This document shows, piece after piece, positions 17,046-25,769 of a stretch of 64,000 nucleotides of DNA. A model generated the notes under the pieces. The model saw only the letters and a program-made list of their open reading frames with translations, did not search any database and was not told the origin of the DNA. Positions within the stretch are counted from its first letter, which is position 1; each line of letters opens with the position of its first letter. Source of the stretch: JAHBVH01 sp034432375 (GTDB lineage Bacteria; Chloroflexota; Anaerolineae; Caldilineales; Caldilineaceae); assembly GCA_034432375.1 (NCBI GenBank), contig DAOUCA010000107.1:109566-173565 (forward strand), given 5' to 3'. The position numbers and the translations under genes were made by a program.

Positions 17046-19625
17046 ATGATGTTACACATAAAATCCCGAGCACACCCAATACTTGTCTTTATTCTGCTTG
17101 TTAGTGTACTCTCTATGCTGCCATTGATTACGTTCGCCTCGCAAACAGATTCTATAAAACAATCAGATAATCCGACTACACCCATCGCAAAACTAACAAT
17201 AGCAGCATTAGAAACTAAATTAGCATTGCCCGCTACACCATCTGCAGTTAGCACACCAATATCTATTACGCCAACCACTTCGTTTACATCTTCAAATGTA
17301 ACACCAACCCTACTGCCAACATCAGTTGCGACTAAACAATTAGAATCAACCATTAGTAGGATCCGAACACGTGGTCATCTTATTGTAGGTGTTCAGCCTG
17401 ATTTCCCTCCATTTGGATTTAAGGATGAAAATGGGAAGTTGATCGGGTTTGATGTAGACTTAGCAGATGCAATTGGAAAAATATGGGGCGTTCAAGTCGA
17501 ATTTGTCCCTGTTTTGTCGGAGGAACGTATACCTGTCTTACTGCGTGGAGATGTGGACCTTGTGGTTGCTGGAATGACACATACGCGTGATAGAGATACA
17601 TTGATTGATTTTAGCCAAACATACTTTTTGGACGGGCAAGGCTTGTTGGTTCGTAACGGCTCTGGTATCTCCAGCCTACTTGACTTGGATGGTAAACGGA
17701 TAGCAGCAATTCAAGGTACGACTTCGATTCAAGAGATTCAGTCGTTTGCTGACAACAAAGGCTTCCAAATTCAAATCTTGTCATTTCAGGATTATCCAAG
17801 AGCTTTGGAAGCACTTGACGGCGGTTCGGTCGATGCACTCACAACAGATCAAGTCGCTTTAATTGAATTTGCCAAAGCGAATCCTACGTTAATTGTTGTT
17901 GGAGAAACATTTACTCTTGAACCATACGGCATAGGTATACAACCTGGTGATTCGATATTTCGTAATCTGGTGGATTATACCCTACAACAACTCGAGCTAA
18001 ACGATCGTTATAAAGAAATTTATGCTAAGTGGTTTCCTGGTCAAGAGCCTTATCCAATAGAAGTCTTGCCTGAGCAATGGTCATGTACGTTTGCAACCTG
18101 TTCATCTGAATTGTTGACGCCTATCTATTCAGTTATTCAAAAGATGCAAGCAGAGAAACATTTAGTTGCTGGCGTTATGCGTGACTTCCCTCCTTTTGGC
18201 AATTTGGTTTCTAACAATACATGCTGTATTGGGTTTGATATTGATATAGTCAAAGAATTTGCCAAGCGTTGGCTAGGCGATGAAAAAGCAATTACGTTTG
18301 AACCGCTTAATCCCGATGAGCGGATACCTGCACTAATTGCCGGTGAAGTTGATCTGGTTGCTGCAGGGATGACACAAACCTGGAAAAGGGAAGAATTGAT
18401 TGACTTTAGTCAGACTTACTTTTTAGATGGACAAAGTTTGTTAGTACGGAAAGATTCGGGTATTAGTGGTCTAGAGGATATACAAGGAAAACGAGTAGCA
18501 GCTTTATTGGGAACTACATCAATTGACCAAATTAATAAATATGCCCAGGTAAATGGAATCACGATCGAGCTCATAACATTTCAAGACCATCGATCTGCGG
18601 TAGAAGCACTAGTAAATGCTTCAGTTGATATATTTACAACAGATAAATCGGCGCTATTGCAGTATGCTATCCAAAATCAAGAATTAACTGTAATTGGAGA
18701 CCCTTTTACTTTTGAACCATATGGAATCGGAATTCAAGCGAATGACTACCAATTGCGGGACTTGATTAACTCAACGTTACAGGAAATGAAACTCGATGGT
18801 ACCTATGACAGGTTACACAAAAAGTGGTTGGGCAACACACCGATGTCCCCAATTGATATATGGCCGCGTAAAATTTATACCAGCTATCTTGGTTTCAGTC
18901 AGGCACCAATGGTTTATATTCCAGCCGGTGAATTTACACGTGGGTCGAATGAGGGTGACCTTGATGAACAACCTGCACAGACAATCTTTCTTGATGAATT
19001 TTATATTGACCAATATGAAGTGACAAATCGTCTTTACCGCGAGTGTGTGGCCGCTGAAAGTTGCGATGATCCACCCCTTATCAAATTTTCTTTGGGTGAG
19101 CGAGGAGATTACTATAACAATGTTAAGACATATGGTAATTATCCTGTGATTTGGGTTACTTGGAAACAGGCGAGTCAGTATTGCCAATTTCTTGGAAAAC
19201 GTTTGCCTACAGAATCAGAATGGGAAAAGGCTGCACGCGGTACTCAGAATTATTTGTATCCTTGGGGGGATACGTTACTAGACGAAGTACAATCTAGCTT
19301 TGCAAAATATAGAGATCCAACAGTTGGAGGTAGTACGCCTGAGGATGTTAGCAACTATGGGGTCTATGATATGTCAGGTAATGTGCGTGAGTGGGTGTAT
19401 GATTTTTATCAGAGTGACTATTACGCTACTGAAGTTAGTGAAAATCCATTAGGTCCAGAAAGAACAGTTCGGAAAGTCGTACGTGGAGGTTCATGGTTTC
19501 AAAGCAAATCTGAATTGTGGCGAGCTACCAGTCGTGAGGGTAACCTACCCACAAGCTATGCCGCCGATCTTGGTTTTCGCTGCGCTTCTGACCAGACCCC
19601 GATTCAATTAGTGTCACAAAACTAA
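17046..19625 (+). CDS. Exported fusion protein: two SBP_bac_3 domains plus an FGE-sulfatase domain
   Basis: After a signal peptide (about 1-32) and a Thr/Pro-rich linker (40-98), there are two complete amino-acid-type solute-binding domains. The first is about 102-335 (RGHLIVGVQPDFPPFGF, IGFDVDLADAIG) and the second 366-595 (KHLVAGVMRDFPPFG, CIGFDIDIVKEFAKRW). The C-terminus (619-850) is an FGE-sulfatase fold: MVYIPAGEFTRGSNEGD, DQYEVTN, RLPTESEWEKAARG, YDMSGNVREWV and GFRCAS. The two catalytic cysteines of true formylglycine-generating enzymes are absent from the RGGSWFQSKSELWRATSR segment, so it is more likely a binding or C-type-lectin-like module. AGGAG precedes the ATG. No ABC permease or ATPase lies nearby, so it probably senses rather than imports. 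Confidence 0.85.
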   Translation: MMLHIKSRAHPILVFILLVSVLSMLPLITFASQTDSIKQSDNPTTPIAKLTIAALETKLALPATPSAVSTPISITPTTSFTSSNVTPTLLPTSVATKQLESTISRIRTRGHLIVGVQPDFPPFGFKDENGKLIGFDVDLADAIGKIWGVQVEFVPVLSEERIPVLLRGDVDLVVAGMTHTRDRDTLIDFSQTYFLDGQGLLVRNGSGISSLLDLDGKRIAAIQGTTSIQEIQSFADNKGFQIQILSFQDYPRALEALDGGSVDALTTDQVALIEFAKANPTLIVVGETFTLEPYGIGIQPGDSIFRNLVDYTLQQLELNDRYKEIYAKWFPGQEPYPIEVLPEQWSCTFATCSSELLTPIYSVIQKMQAEKHLVAGVMRDFPPFGNLVSNNTCCIGFDIDIVKEFAKRWLGDEKAITFEPLNPDERIPALIAGEVDLVAAGMTQTWKREELIDFSQTYFLDGQSLLVRKDSGISGLEDIQGKRVAALLGTTSIDQINKYAQVNGITIELITFQDHRSAVEALVNASVDIFTTDKSALLQYAIQNQELTVIGDPFTFEPYGIGIQANDYQLRDLINSTLQEMKLDGTYDRLHKKWLGNTPMSPIDIWPRKIYTSYLGFSQAPMVYIPAGEFTRGSNEGDLDEQPAQTIFLDEFYIDQYEVTNRLYRECVAAESCDDPPLIKFSLGERGDYYNNVKTYGNYPVIWVTWKQASQYCQFLGKRLPTESEWEKAARGTQNYLYPWGDTLLDEVQSSFAKYRDPTVGGSTPEDVSNYGVYDMSGNVREWVYDFYQSDYYATEVSENPLGPERTVRKVVRGGSWFQSKSELWRATSREGNLPTSYAADLGFRCASDQTPIQLVSQN

Positions 19626-19663
19626 ACTGATGAGGTCGTGCTTTTTCTCAAAAGGAGTAACTT

Positions 19664-21415
19664 ATGAGTAGCTTTAAGACCTTTCGGTGGCTGAGGTTGT
19701 TATTTATTATTATGAGTCTGGTCTGCACATCTACCGAATTTGCAAAAGCAGACTTACTTCCCCAACTTGATACAACCTTGCCCCATTCTACTATTCAACG
19801 TATTCGTGATCGTGACAATGTTTTGATAGCTGGAGTCTTGCAGGATTTTCCGCCGTTTGGGTTTGAAGACAGCCATGGCGATCCTGTTGGTTTTGATGTA
19901 GATCTCATTCGTTCAATGGCCGATATTTGGGGGGTGAAAGTAGAATTCTTGAACCTTACATCTGATGCACGTATCCCATTGCTGGCTGCTGGTGAAGTTG
20001 ATATTATTGCCGCAGCTATGACGCACACACAGTACAGAGAAGAAACGATTGACTTTAGCCAAACTTACTTTGTTGATGGTCAAAGTGTATTAGTTCGTGC
20101 AAATTCCGGCATCAACGAACTTTCTGATCTACAAGACAAGAGAATCGCTGCAATTTGGGGAACTACCTCCATTGATCAAATTAAAACCTATGCAATAGCG
20201 AATGGCATACGCATAGAAATTGTGCCATTTACTGATCATCTACCGGCGCTCGAAGCCTTAGAGACTGGCACGATAGATGCACTAACAACAGACAGAACAG
20301 CGCTTACTCAATTTGCAAGCGATAACAGTAGCTTCCAAGTGATTGGTGAATCATTCACCTATGAACCTTATGGACTTGGTGTACGAACAGACGATTCTAT
20401 TTTCCGACACCTAATAGATGCAACGCTGCAGCAATTGAAGGTTAATGGGAAATATGATGAGATATACAATCACTGGTTCGCTGACACAGTGCCGTATTCT
20501 ATAAAAATAACAGAGGACACCTGGAAATATAACTATAGTAATTCTCCTGGAACTCTCGAAATTCCCAACCAATCCATGATGGAAAAAGTACAACGCCAAC
20601 AAAAAATAATTGTAGGCGTATCCATTGATCATTCACCTTTTAGTTCTCTGGATGAAATGGGGCAGTGTTGTATTGGTTTCGAGATAGATTTGCTTCGTGA
20701 ATTTGCTAAACGGTGGCTTGATGATGAGAAAAAAATTACTTTTATACCAATCAAAGATATGGATGTAGTTGCGCAGTTACAATTAGGAAAAGTTAATTTG
20801 ATTGCTGTTTCTATTAAAAACACATGGCAGTTCGAAGATCTCGCAGATCTTAGTCAAATTTACTTTTCCGATGAGCGCTTTGCAGACGAGTCTTATGTAC
20901 TTGCACTTCCGACCAATGATTCCGATTTTCGAGATTTGGTTAATCTTACGTTACAAGAAATGGTACGGGATGAAAGTTATAAACACCTCTACACTAAGTG
21001 GTTTTCCACTGACTCACCTTATCCAGATGAAATTTGGCCAGGAATGCCAACAGATCCAATCATTCTAAGTATGATACAGAAGGATGCGAAATCACGGGCA
21101 ACTTCCTCAATTTTGCCCAGAATTTTGAATGTTTTAGATTTTACGCCGACCATGTCAATGTCCGCTGATTTTACCTCAGTGCCAACAATAACAAACGAGA
21201 TATCAAAAAGCGTGACACCGACTATTACACAACTGCCTTCAGTTATGCTACCTGAGCAACCTGTTTTTGACATTACAGATGCACCAACAGATTTTCCACC
21301 AACAGGAATGTCACTACGTTCATATAGTTCATTACCTATAGTCGTTTTAATTATAGTAACACTTTTCAGTGGAGCAATCTACCATAAAAAGCTGGGGCGA
21401 GAGAAGATAACCTAA
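19664..21415 (+). CDS. Exported tandem solute-binding protein with a degenerate second domain and a C-terminal anchor
   Basis: A signal peptide (about 1-29) leads into a complete SBP_bac_3 domain (45-272; NVLIAGVLQDFPPFGF, VGFDVDLIRSMADIWG). The second binding domain (about 306-458) keeps its first half and its end but lacks about 90 residues of lobe II. SQIYFSDERFADE runs straight into SYVLALPTNDSDFRDLVN, where the paralogue upstream has the whole lobe. A Thr/Ser/Pro-rich stretch follows. The C-terminus has PPTG (545-548), a hydrophobic segment (about 558-573) and a basic tail (HKKLGREK), like a sortase-type or simple membrane anchor. It lies 38 bases after the FGE fusion gene, and the two are plainly related by duplication. 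Confidence 0.82.
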   Translation: MSSFKTFRWLRLLFIIMSLVCTSTEFAKADLLPQLDTTLPHSTIQRIRDRDNVLIAGVLQDFPPFGFEDSHGDPVGFDVDLIRSMADIWGVKVEFLNLTSDARIPLLAAGEVDIIAAAMTHTQYREETIDFSQTYFVDGQSVLVRANSGINELSDLQDKRIAAIWGTTSIDQIKTYAIANGIRIEIVPFTDHLPALEALETGTIDALTTDRTALTQFASDNSSFQVIGESFTYEPYGLGVRTDDSIFRHLIDATLQQLKVNGKYDEIYNHWFADTVPYSIKITEDTWKYNYSNSPGTLEIPNQSMMEKVQRQQKIIVGVSIDHSPFSSLDEMGQCCIGFEIDLLREFAKRWLDDEKKITFIPIKDMDVVAQLQLGKVNLIAVSIKNTWQFEDLADLSQIYFSDERFADESYVLALPTNDSDFRDLVNLTLQEMVRDESYKHLYTKWFSTDSPYPDEIWPGMPTDPIILSMIQKDAKSRATSSILPRILNVLDFTPTMSMSADFTSVPTITNEISKSVTPTITQLPSVMLPEQPVFDITDAPTDFPPTGMSLRSYSSLPIVVLIIVTLFSGAIYHKKLGREKIT

Positions 21416-21452
21416 GGGATGAGCTTTTGTAGCTACTTTCTCCGTCCAACAG

Positions 21453-21479
21453 AAAGCTGGGAAGTAGCCCCCCAGCTTT
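21453..21479 (+). terminator. Rho-independent terminator-like hairpin
   Basis: AAAGCTGGG and CCCAGCTTT form a perfect 9-bp stem around a 9-base loop, 38 bases after the upstream stop. The following T-run is short (TTTTC). It lies between convergent genes and may act both ways. Confidence 0.65.
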
Positions 21480-21544
21480 TCGTCACTCAATCTTCAGTTA
21501 CAACTGATCGCTTTCGATAGGATCAAACAAAACATAAGCTCCCC

Positions 21545-22735
21545 CTACTCAAAAAAGTCCTCATCCCCCGCTTCGAGATATTTCTTGGCCTTCCCTGGAT
21601 TAATCGTGATCCCCAACCCCGGCTTGTCCCACACCTCAATAAAGCTGTCGACGACAATCGGGTCGGGCAGCCCGTCGACAATGTCATACCACCACTCCGG
21701 TTTGGCAACGGGGTATTCAAAGGCGATGTAGTTGCTCGGCAGCGTCGCCGAGACCTGCACCAACGCCGCCAACCCCAGCAGCCCATCCGCCGTGCCGTGC
21801 GGCGCCATGAGGATGCCATGCAGGTCGGCGTATTCGGCGATCCACTTCAGTTCGGCAATGCCGCCGACATCGAGCGGGTCGGGCCCGAGGACGTTGACGG
21901 CTTTTGTTTCGATGAGTTCTCGGAAGTTCTGGCGCAGATAGATCTGTTCACCGGTGTGGATCGGGGTTGAGGTTTGGCTGGTCACCTCGCGATAGAGGTC
22001 GGCCATGACATAGGGCGTATAGTCGCCGGTGATCATATCCTCCAGCCACATCAGATTCATCCCTTCCACCGCCTTGGCCAGTTTCAGTGCATCAGAGACA
22101 ACAAAGCCAGGACCACAGTCGAGCGCCAGCCCCACTTTGTCCCCCATGACCTCCTTGCTCGCCTCGATGCAGGCCACCATGTGCTTGAAGCCTTCTGGGG
22201 TCATCAAGCCGCGGTTGGGATGCCGCCCCACGCGCTGTACATCGCCATAGAAAAAATTGGGCACATCATACATCATGGCGCTATGAAAGGCGACCCCCTG
22301 CTTGATGATCGAAAAGTTTTCCTTGGCCTCCATCATCCGCTGCATATTTTCGGCGTACTGTTGTGGTTCCTGGCTGGCCATCGGAAAGCGAATCGCGCCG
22401 TTGTAGACGCGCACCTTGTCACGCACTTTGCCGCCGAGCAGCTTGTAGATCGGCAACCCCGCGGCCTTGCCGGCGAGATCCCACAACGCCACTTCAATCG
22501 CGCTGACCGCCGCGCCCCACGGTTTAAAGGAACCCATGCGGCGGATGCGGCTCATCACTCGCTCTACATTGGTCGGATCTTCGCCCAGGATCAGATCCTT
22601 GTAAAAGAGCACGTGGGGCTTGAGAAAGGGTTTATACCACTCGGCCTGCCCATAGCCGTCGATGCCTTCATCGGTGGTAATGCGCACAATCGGGCTGCCC
22701 CCCATAATGGCACATTTGAGATCGGTAATTTTCAT
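21545..22735 (-). CDS. Mandelate racemase/muconate-lactonizing (enolase-superfamily) dehydratase, copy 1
   Basis: This 396-residue enzyme has the enolase-superfamily capping domain (GQAEWYKPFLKPHVLFYKD) and barrel. The likely metal ligands are the aspartate in GLALDCGPG, the glutamate in LMWLEDMITGDYTPY and the glutamate in TPIHTGEQIYLR. The base histidine is in LMAPHGTADG, and a lysine lies in SIIKQGVAFH on strand two. This arrangement fits acid-sugar dehydratases such as galactonate-type enzymes. The exact sugar acid cannot be told. A second gene of the same length, about 85 percent identical by eye, lies immediately upstream on the same strand, so this is a recent tandem duplication. Confidence 0.88.
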   Translation of the reverse strand: MKITDLKCAIMGGSPIVRITTDEGIDGYGQAEWYKPFLKPHVLFYKDLILGEDPTNVERVMSRIRRMGSFKPWGAAVSAIEVALWDLAGKAAGLPIYKLLGGKVRDKVRVYNGAIRFPMASQEPQQYAENMQRMMEAKENFSIIKQGVAFHSAMMYDVPNFFYGDVQRVGRHPNRGLMTPEGFKHMVACIEASKEVMGDKVGLALDCGPGFVVSDALKLAKAVEGMNLMWLEDMITGDYTPYVMADLYREVTSQTSTPIHTGEQIYLRQNFRELIETKAVNVLGPDPLDVGGIAELKWIAEYADLHGILMAPHGTADGLLGLAALVQVSATLPSNYIAFEYPVAKPEWWYDIVDGLPDPIVVDSFIEVWDKPGLGITINPGKAKKYLEAGDEDFFE

Positions 22736-22975
22736 GGTTGAATCTTTCTTTTGTAGGGATGCATGTGTTTTGCCACAGAGGACACAGAGGACACAGCGAG
22801 CTTAAACAGAGTGGTTCTCGATTTGTCATGGTGAGGCGGCAGTTTGCCGAAGCATCTCCGCCTACGACAGAAAAAATTCTGCGCCCATAATGCTTAGGAT
22901 AACATTGCCTTACCCAAATTTGTGAACAGCTGAAACTGCTTCTCCGCCTCTGTGTTCTCCGTGATCTCTGTGGCT
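22736..22975. repeat. Spacer between tandem dehydratases with CACAGAGGA-type repeats
   Basis: CCACAGAGGACACAGAGGACACAG (about 22775-22798) and, on the opposite strand, CACAGAGATCACGGAGAACACAGAGG next to the stop codon near 22978 form an inverted pair of a short repeat. A related stretch occurs at 63119-63138. The rest of the 240 bases shows nothing coding. Confidence 0.55.
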
Positions 22976-24169
22976 TTAATCAAAGAAATCTTCATCGCCG
23001 GCCACGAGATATTGCTTCGCCTTGGCCGCATTGATGGTGATGCCCAATCCCGGCTTATCCCACACCTCAATAAAACTATCCTTGACAATTGGATCGGGCA
23101 ATCCATCCACAATGTCGTACCACCAGTCGGGACGACCAATCGGATACTCAAAGGCGATATAATTCTGCGGCAAGGTGGCCGCAACCTGCACCAGCGCAGC
23201 CAACCCAATCAGCCCATCGGCGGTGCCGTGCGGTGCCATGAGGATGCCGTGCAGATCGGCGTACTCGGCGATCCACTTGAGCTCGGCAATGCCGCCCACA
23301 TCGAGCGGATCCGGCCCGACAATGTTGACCGCTTTCTTTTCAATTAATTCGCGGAAGTTCTGGCGCAGGTAGATCTGCTCTCCAGTGTGGATCGGTGTTG
23401 AAGTCTGGCTGGTTACCTCGCGGTAGAGGTCTGCCATGACATAAGGCGTATAGTCGCCGGTGATCATATCTTCCAACCACATCAGATTTAGATCCTCGAC
23501 TGCTTTGGCCAATTTCAATGCATCGGGCACCGTCAAGCCCGGACCACAGTCAAGCGCCAGGCCAACTTTGTCGCCGGTAACCGCTTTCATCGCCTCGATA
23601 CAGGCGATCGTATGCTTGAAACCCGCTGGGGTCAACAAGCCGCGGTTGGGGTGGCGGCCGCCCGGCTGGCTGTCCCCATAAAAATAGTTGGGCACGCGGC
23701 TGGGCATGGGGCTGTGAAAGGCGATGCCTTGCTTGATGATCGAAAAGCCTTCCTTGGCCTCCATCATCCGCTGCATATTTTCGGCGAAGTGTTGCGGCTC
23801 ATAGCCTTCCATCTGGAAACGCACGGCCCCATTATAGACACGTACCTTGTCGCGCACCTTGCCGCCGAGCAACTTGTAGATCGGTAGATTGGCGGCTTTG
23901 CCAGCAATATCCCAAAGCGCCACTTCGATTGCGCTAACTGCCGCCCCCCACGGTTTAAAGGCACCCATGCGACGGATCCGCCCCATGACCCGCTCGACAT
24001 CGGTGGGGTCGGCACCGAGGATCAGATCGCGGTAGAAGAGCACGTGCGGTTTGAGATAGGGCTTGGGCCACTCGGCCTGACCATAGCCGTCGATGCCGGC
24101 GTCGGTTTTGATGCGCACTACCGGCTGATTGCCGATGATCGCACACTTGAGATCGGTAATTTTCATCAT
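22976..24169 (-). CDS. Mandelate racemase/muconate-lactonizing (enolase-superfamily) dehydratase, copy 2
   Basis: The protein is colinear with its downstream neighbour and keeps the same catalytic residues: lysine in SIIKQGIAFH, metal ligands in GLALDCGPG, LMWLEDMITG and HTGEQIYL, and histidine in APHG. Differences cluster in surface segments and around the capping domain (EWPKPYLKPH against EWYKPFLKPH; MPSRVPNYFYGDSQPGG against MMYDVPNFFYGDVQRVG). These could change substrate preference. The start is placed at the ATGATG at 24169/24166 behind AAGGAACC, because the longer frame to 24238 adds an unrelated proline-rich leader. Divergent expression from the carbamoylase gene at 24370 is likely. 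Confidence 0.87.
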   Translation of the reverse strand: MMKITDLKCAIIGNQPVVRIKTDAGIDGYGQAEWPKPYLKPHVLFYRDLILGADPTDVERVMGRIRRMGAFKPWGAAVSAIEVALWDIAGKAANLPIYKLLGGKVRDKVRVYNGAVRFQMEGYEPQHFAENMQRMMEAKEGFSIIKQGIAFHSPMPSRVPNYFYGDSQPGGRHPNRGLLTPAGFKHTIACIEAMKAVTGDKVGLALDCGPGLTVPDALKLAKAVEDLNLMWLEDMITGDYTPYVMADLYREVTSQTSTPIHTGEQIYLRQNFRELIEKKAVNIVGPDPLDVGGIAELKWIAEYADLHGILMAPHGTADGLIGLAALVQVAATLPQNYIAFEYPIGRPDWWYDIVDGLPDPIVKDSFIEVWDKPGLGITINAAKAKQYLVAGDEDFFD

Positions 24170-24369
24170 TGGTTCCTTGGTTTGTTTGGTTCCGCTCGGT
24201 CTGGGGAGAGCGGGAAATGGAGAGTTTGCAGCCGTCATTCCATGATAAGCGCGAATCTTTGGCCTGTCAATGCATATCGATAAATAGATTTCACTGATAT
24301 TTTACAATGTGACCAATATTCTGTACTATCTCTTTAACAAAGTGAAAAAACAGCGAAAATGAGGAGCGC

Positions 24370-25623
24370 ATGAAGATTAACGCAGACCGTTTACTGGCCG
24401 ATATCGAAACTCTCGCCCGCTTTACCGAAGTCGATACGCCTGGTTGGACCCGTCGCTTTCCCTCAAGCGCCTATCAGGAGAGCCGGCAGTGGCTCCGTCA
24501 ACGCTTTGAAAATGCGGGCCTACATACCCATATCGACGCGGCAGGCAACCTTCATGGCCGTTCCGCACAAGGCGATCTGCCGCCGATCTGCGCCGGTTCC
24601 CACACCGACACCGTCATGGGCGGTGGGCGCTATGATGGTGTGCTTGGCGTGCTTGGGGCATTGGAAGCTGTCCGTACGATTCAAGAAGCGAACATCGAAT
24701 TGCACCGTCCACTCGGCGTGATTGATTTCCTCTCCGAAGAGGCAACCGACTACGCCATCGCCTGCATGGGTAGCCTCGCCATGTGTACCGGTGATTTCAA
24801 CCCCGATTGGTTGGCTCGCAGCGCCTACAACGACCACGGCGATGCCGTGCCACTCTCCGATGCAATCGGCGTGATGGGCGGGATGCCGGATCGGTTGCGT
24901 CAACGACAACCACTTACGGGGCCGGGCGAAATCGCCGCTTTCTTAGAGATCCACATCGAGCAGGGACCGATTTTGGAAGCCAAAGGGGCCAAGCTGGCAG
25001 CCGTCAGTGGGATTGTCGGCATTCGCCGTGCGATCTTCACCTTGCATGGCCGCGCCAACCACGCCGGCACCACCTCCATGGAGCTGCGCCATGATGCCCT
25101 GGCCGCCGCCGCCGAATTGATCAGCACCATTGAACGCATCGCGCAAGCCCACCCCGGCACCGTCGGCACCGTCGGCAAGCTCGATGTACGCCCCAACCAG
25201 GGCAACGTGATTCCCGAAGAAGTCACCATGATGACGGAAATGCGCAGTCTTGACATGGCCGAACTGGACACGATGTGGCAGGAATTTTTGGCCGTCGTCG
25301 ATCGCGCCACTGCCAAACGGTCGGTCACCTATAAAAAGTACAACGAAACGCGCATGAATTCAGTGCTGGCACCAGAATGGCTTCACGCCATCGTCCACAG
25401 CATCTGTCAGCACCATGACCCCCGAACTATTGTCATTCCCAGCGGGGCCGGTCATGACTCGAACTACATGTCCCTCATCGCCCCCACCGCCATGATCTTT
25501 GTACCCAGCGTCGATGGTCGCAGCCACACACCGGAAGAGTTTACCGCACCCGAAGATCTGGTGCGCGGCGTCCAGGTGCTGGCCGAGGCGATGGTGGCGA
25601 TTGACGGGGCGTTGAGGCAGTAG
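24370..25623 (+). CDS. N-carbamoyl-L-amino-acid hydrolase / allantoate amidohydrolase family (M20)
   Basis: This 417-residue enzyme has the metal-site motifs of the amidohydrolase branch of family M20: GSHTDTVMGGGRYDGVLG (His78, Asp89), SEEATDYAIACMGS (Glu123-Glu124), HIEQGPILE, GRANHAGTTSMELRHDA and the C-terminal SGAGHDSNYMS. These enzymes split a ureido or carbamoyl group from N-carbamoyl amino acids, allantoate or ureidoglycine, releasing ammonia and CO2. AGGAG lies just before the ATG. It faces the dehydratase pair divergently, and a YgeY hydrolase and carbamate kinase lie nearby, which supports a role in ureide or hydantoin use. The exact substrate is uncertain. Confidence 0.88.
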   Translation: MKINADRLLADIETLARFTEVDTPGWTRRFPSSAYQESRQWLRQRFENAGLHTHIDAAGNLHGRSAQGDLPPICAGSHTDTVMGGGRYDGVLGVLGALEAVRTIQEANIELHRPLGVIDFLSEEATDYAIACMGSLAMCTGDFNPDWLARSAYNDHGDAVPLSDAIGVMGGMPDRLRQRQPLTGPGEIAAFLEIHIEQGPILEAKGAKLAAVSGIVGIRRAIFTLHGRANHAGTTSMELRHDALAAAAELISTIERIAQAHPGTVGTVGKLDVRPNQGNVIPEEVTMMTEMRSLDMAELDTMWQEFLAVVDRATAKRSVTYKKYNETRMNSVLAPEWLHAIVHSICQHHDPRTIVIPSGAGHDSNYMSLIAPTAMIFVPSVDGRSHTPEEFTAPEDLVRGVQVLAEAMVAIDGALRQ

Positions 25624-25769
25624 GACGGTGGGACGATGGGGCAGTGGGACGGTGGGACTGTGGGACGGTATGGGTAACAATCCGCGCCACTGTCTTACTG
25701 TCTTACCGATTTACCGTCCCACCGATTTACTGTCTTACTGATTTACCGTCCCACCGTCCCACCGTCCCA
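25624..25769. repeat. Inverted arrays of an octamer (GGGACGGT) between convergent genes
   Basis: The left half holds several variants of GGGACGGTG / GGGACTGTG read rightwards. The right half holds the complements TTACCGTCCCACC, repeated. Together they can fold into a long stem that begins right after one stop codon and ends at the other, so it may act as a two-way terminator. A similar array lies at 32266-32337. Confidence 0.75.

Noticed and set aside
17046..19625. Formylglycine-generating enzyme activity
   Set aside because: The domain is of this fold but lacks the paired active-site cysteines.
21974..22741. 255-residue open frame opposite the first dehydratase
   Set aside because: A similar shadow frame occurs opposite the second copy, as expected from high third-base GC, so it is not a gene.
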